In this document: positions 61,437 to 64,000 of the stretch, one piece after another | How the letters are laid out: each line of letters begins with the position of its first letter | Position numbering within the stretch: position 1 is the first letter of the stretch | DNA from: Bog-473 sp963744935 | GTDB taxonomy: Bacteria > Actinomycetota > Acidimicrobiia > Acidimicrobiales > RAAP-2 | Direction of reading: 5' to 3' | DNA: 64,000 nucleotides | Assembly (NCBI GenBank): GCA_963744935.1 | Contig: CAVUVM010000001.1 | Span: 186,001-250,000 of the forward strand | The notes under the pieces: generated by a model | Told to the model about the DNA's origin: nothing | The model's database searches: none | The model's input: only the letters and a program-made list of their open reading frames with translations | Made by a program: the position numbers and the translations under genes

Positions 61437-62629
61437 TTCTGACCGCCCTTGGGCTCTCGGGGCAATCCGAGACCCCGCTCGGCGATGAGGTTGCGCATGA
61501 TCTCGTTCGATCCTCCGGCGATGGTGTAGGCCCGAGCGTAAAGGAACATGTCCTGCCAGCGCCCATCCTCGTCGCTCAATTCGTCGCCCTCGATCGCCAT
61601 TGACCGTGCTCCCTGGAGGGCCAGCGCGGTCTCGGCGATCTCGAGGTTCAGCTCGCTCCACCAGATCTTGGCCAACGGGGCATCGGCCGCGGTGATCTGC
61701 CCCCGCATCGCCTTCGTCGCAATGCGCTGGCCCAGGTGGCGCTGGATACGCGCTCGGGCCGCCAGGGCGCCCAGCTGCTGGCGCACGGCGCCGTCTTCGA
61801 CGGCGGGGCGGCCACCCCGGCGGTGGCGCCGCGCCACAGCCACCAGGCGGCGAACGGGATCGGCGCCCGGTCCGCCCCCCGCCCCCACCCCGGTGCGCTC
61901 CTCGGCCAGGCTGGCACCGGCCACCTTCCACCCCTCACCGGGGGCTCCGATGATGTTGGCCGCGGGCACGCGCACCTCGTCGAAGAAGACCTCGTTGAAA
62001 TCGGTCGTCCCCGTCATCTCGCGCAACGGTCGTACGTCGACGCCGGGCGTGTGCATGTCGAGGATGAACGCCGTGATTCCGCCGGCCCCGTCCACGGGCT
62101 CGGTCCGCGCCAGGAGGTATCCGTAGTCGGACCACTGGGCCCACGTGCTCCACACCTTCTGGCCGACGATGACGTAGCCGTCGCCATCCCTCGTGCCCCT
62201 GGTCAACAGGGCGGTGAGGTCGCTGCCGGCGTCCGGCTCGCTGAACAGCTGGGTCCAGATATGATCGCCGCGCGCCATCGGGGGCAGATAGGCGGCACGT
62301 TGCTCCTCCGTCCCGAAGTGCTTGAGGGCGCCCGCCACGAGGGGGTTCCCGAGGACGGCCGGGATCCCTGCCGCGGCAAGCTCCTGCTCCAAGATGCGCT
62401 GTTCGAAGGGGTCCCCGTGCTCGGTCCGGAAGCGGTCCGACACGTACCCCGCGTCGTACACGGCGCGCACGTAGGCGCGCAGCGCCTCGACGTCCTCGGC
62501 CCTGTCGGGTACCCGCAGGCCGGAGCGCTGCTTCCACTCCAGCACCGGCTTGTGCTCGACGATAAACGCTCGCAGGGCGGCGCGATAGCCGTCGTAGTCG
62601 GTCGGTATGGCAGGGACGATCACATCCAT
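61433..62629 (-). CDS. acyl-CoA dehydrogenase
   Basis: 398 residues from ATG 62629. WTQLFSEPDAGSDLTALLTR, GQKVWSTWAQWSDYGYLLAR, ITAFILDMHTPGVDVRPLRE and IAGGSNEIMRNLIAERGLGL show the ACAD fold. Together with the shorter ACAD upstream (4-bp gap) it forms an unlike pair equivalent to domain 2 plus domain 1 of the fused 37929 protein, so a heteromeric ACAD is likely, as for mycobacterial sterol side-chain enzymes. Confidence 0.9.
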   Translation of the reverse strand: MDVIVPAIPTDYDGYRAALRAFIVEHKPVLEWKQRSGLRVPDRAEDVEALRAYVRAVYDAGYVSDRFRTEHGDPFEQRILEQELAAAGIPAVLGNPLVAGALKHFGTEEQRAAYLPPMARGDHIWTQLFSEPDAGSDLTALLTRGTRDGDGYVIVGQKVWSTWAQWSDYGYLLARTEPVDGAGGITAFILDMHTPGVDVRPLREMTGTTDFNEVFFDEVRVPAANIIGAPGEGWKVAGASLAEERTGVGAGGGPGADPVRRLVAVARRHRRGGRPAVEDGAVRQQLGALAARARIQRHLGQRIATKAMRGQITAADAPLAKIWWSELNLEIAETALALQGARSMAIEGDELSDEDGRWQDMFLYARAYTIAGGSNEIMRNLIAERGLGLPREPKGGQK

Positions 62630-62633
62630 GTCC

Positions 62634-63773
62634 TCAGGCTCCGTCTCCGTCGATGGCGCCCTCGGTGAGGGCCAGCAGGCGCTCCCGGTGCCAGGCACCG
62701 TCGCCGTATTGCACCTGGTTCACCTTGGCCCGGCGCGCGAACAAATGGGCATCGTGCTCCCACGTGAACCCAATCCCACCGTGGAGCTGAATGGCCTCGC
62801 CGCAGAGCCATGCGAACGCGTCGTCGACGTAGCCGCCGGCGGTGGCGACCGCCTCTGGGGCATCCTCGAGTCCGTCCCCCAGAGCGAGCGCGGCGTACTC
62901 GCTGGCGACGCGCATCGACTCGAGCGTCACGTGCAGGTCGGCCAATCGGTGTTTGATGGCCTGGAAGCTCCCGATCGTCCGGCCGAACTGCACACGCTTC
63001 TTGGCATATGCCACCGTCTCTTCGAAGACGGCCTCGGCCGCCCCAACCGATTCGGCCGACTGGAGCACCGTCGACACCGCAAGACAGCGCTCGACGACGG
63101 CCCGGCCGCCGGTCACCTCGTCGTCATCTTTCACTCCGACGCCGTCAAAGCACACCTCGTCGAAACGCCGGGTGAGGTCCATCCCGGTCAACGTGCGCGT
63201 CGCCAAGCCGGTTGCGGGCGGAGTCACCACGAACGTGTGCAGCTCGTCTGCGCTGTCGGCGGCCACGACCATCAGGAGATCGGCGTTGTGCGCTGCATGC
63301 ACGTACCGGGCCACCCCGTCCAGCCGCCATCCACCTCCGTCCCGCACGGCGCGCACCTCGACGGCGTCGGGCTCCGGGGACCCGTCGCCGCTGAGGCACC
63401 AGGCTGCGGTTCCATCACCTCTGGCGATGCGGGGCAGGTGTTCCTTGCCCTGCTCGGTGGTGCCGAAGCGAGCGATCACGTCGGCCACCGCGTTGCACGG
63501 GACGAACGGCCCCGGGTTGAGGGCGCGGCCCAGCTCCTCGGCGAGGACGACGAGATCGACCAGCGGCTGTTCGCTGACGCTGCCACCCTCGAGCTCCGAT
63601 GGCACCAACATCGCGGTCCACCCCAGCTCGGCGCCGCGCCGCCACACGTCGGGATCGAAGACGTCAGGCTCTTCGATCAACCGCCGCACGTCGGCGACCG
63701 ATTGGTGCTCGTCGAGGAAGCGACGCGTCGTGCTGCGCAGCAGATCTTGATCCTCGCCGAAGCCGAAGTCCAT
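62634..63773 (-). CDS. acyl-CoA dehydrogenase, partner subunit type
   Basis: 379 residues. DFGFGEDQDLLRSTTRRFLD, GWTAMLVPSELEGGS, RVQFGRTIGSFQAIKHRLAD and QLHGGIGFTWEHDAHLFARR. This is the FAD-loop/CoA-poor type resembling domain 1 of the fused protein at 37929. First gene of a four-member minus-strand run with the ligase fragment further upstream; CCC-rich leader without a distinct promoter. Confidence 0.9.
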   Translation of the reverse strand: MDFGFGEDQDLLRSTTRRFLDEHQSVADVRRLIEEPDVFDPDVWRRGAELGWTAMLVPSELEGGSVSEQPLVDLVVLAEELGRALNPGPFVPCNAVADVIARFGTTEQGKEHLPRIARGDGTAAWCLSGDGSPEPDAVEVRAVRDGGGWRLDGVARYVHAAHNADLLMVVAADSADELHTFVVTPPATGLATRTLTGMDLTRRFDEVCFDGVGVKDDDEVTGGRAVVERCLAVSTVLQSAESVGAAEAVFEETVAYAKKRVQFGRTIGSFQAIKHRLADLHVTLESMRVASEYAALALGDGLEDAPEAVATAGGYVDDAFAWLCGEAIQLHGGIGFTWEHDAHLFARRAKVNQVQYGDGAWHRERLLALTEGAIDGDGA

Positions 63774-63802
63774 CTCGTGACGCTCCCTTCCGCGGTTCGG
63801 GC

Positions 63803-64000
63803 TCAGACGTTGCGCTCAGCGCTGACCCAGTACTCGTCACGCAAGAGGCGCTTGAAGATCTTGCCCGCATCGGTCCTGGGCAGATGGTCCCGGAAGTCCA
63901 CGCTGCGTGGGCACTTGTAGCGGGCGATCTGCTCCCGGCAGAGCGCGATGAGCTCGGCGGAGAGCTCGTCGCTCGGCTCGACGCCGTCGATCAGCTCGAC
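63803..64000 (-). CDS. acyl-CoA synthetase (AMP-binding), C-terminal part only
   Basis: The last 65 residues of an ANL ligase enter from the right edge: ELSAELIALCREQIARYKCP, RSVDFRDHLPRTDAGKIFKR with the catalytic Lys, ending LLRDEYWVSAERNV. The closest match in this window is the end of the ligase at 13184 (ARYKCPR/AHFKCPR, LPR-T-GK-KR-LR-YW). It precedes the ACAD pair by 29 bp and probably activates their substrate. Confidence 0.9.
   Translation of the reverse strand, partial: VELIDGVEPSDELSAELIALCREQIARYKCPRSVDFRDHLPRTDAGKIFKRLLRDEYWVSAERNV

Noticed and set aside
1..64000. Mobile elements, tRNA or rRNA genes
   Set aside because: No transposase, integrase, terminal repeat pair or tRNA cloverleaf was found; intergenic gaps are short and explained by promoters or terminators.

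Overview
The window is GC-rich, gene-dense chromosomal DNA from an actinobacterium. The lineage clues are GTG starts, GTGA/ATGA gene overlaps, three luciferase-fold (LLM, mostly F420-type) oxidoreductases, a PPOX-type F420 protein, a short-chain dehydrogenase of the mycofactocin-coupled type, two soluble P450s, and a secreted protein with GYWLVGSDGGVFAFGDA repeats. The repeats point to Acidimicrobiia or a close relative; that placement is an inference. No rRNA, tRNA, CRISPR array, transposase or prophage gene was seen. The content is overwhelmingly catabolic: acyl-CoA dehydrogenases, crotonases, CoA-transferases, acyl-CoA ligases, thiolases and hydrolases, as expected for breakdown of lipid-, sterol- or terpenoid-like acids through CoA thioesters.

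Layout. 1-6.7 kb (minus): an F420-type PPOX protein, an ABC substrate-binding protein, an APH-fold kinase paired with a CrtC/AttH-like protein, an acetoacetate-decarboxylase-fold protein and an LLM enzyme. 6.8-17.2 kb (plus): a tightly overlapping operon of TetR, acyl-CoA dehydrogenase, fused double CoA-transferase, LLM enzyme, serine hydrolase, acyl-CoA ligase and a second APH kinase + CrtC-like pair. 17.2-25.7 kb: mycofactocin-type SDR with aldehyde dehydrogenase, crotonase, TetR, limonene-epoxide-hydrolase-like protein, two P450s and a double GntR regulator. 25.7-29 kb: a three-gene ABC exporter. 29.3-40 kb: thiolase, hydrolases, ligase, crotonase, SDR, TesB thioesterase, LLM enzyme and a fused double acyl-CoA dehydrogenase. 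40-46.3 kb: a large secreted repeat protein, a SnoaL-like gene and a KimA-like permease. 46.3-64 kb: crotonases, a second fused CoA-transferase, dehydratase, amidohydrolase, a second double GntR, DUF2889 + Ltp2-like + DUF35 genes, an MBL hydrolase, two acyl-CoA dehydrogenases and the end of an acyl-CoA ligase.

Regulation is the most interesting layer. A short box, read toward the gene as roughly AGGnTACTCTTTTC, recurs at eleven promoter-proximal places, nearly always within 90 bp of a start codon, including immediately upstream of one double GntR gene. A second near-palindrome, GAAAATCATGTTYTC, flanks the other double GntR gene. Both regulators are tandem duplications of a whole GntR/FCD protein in one chain. 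Together they look like an uncharacterised control circuit for CoA-thioester catabolism. Two paralogous small membrane or secreted proteins (64 and 53 residues) with matching promoters are also unexplained.

Caution on quality: five genes carry single-base frameshifts (seven in all), many in short homopolymers, which look more like uncorrected sequencing errors than gene decay.
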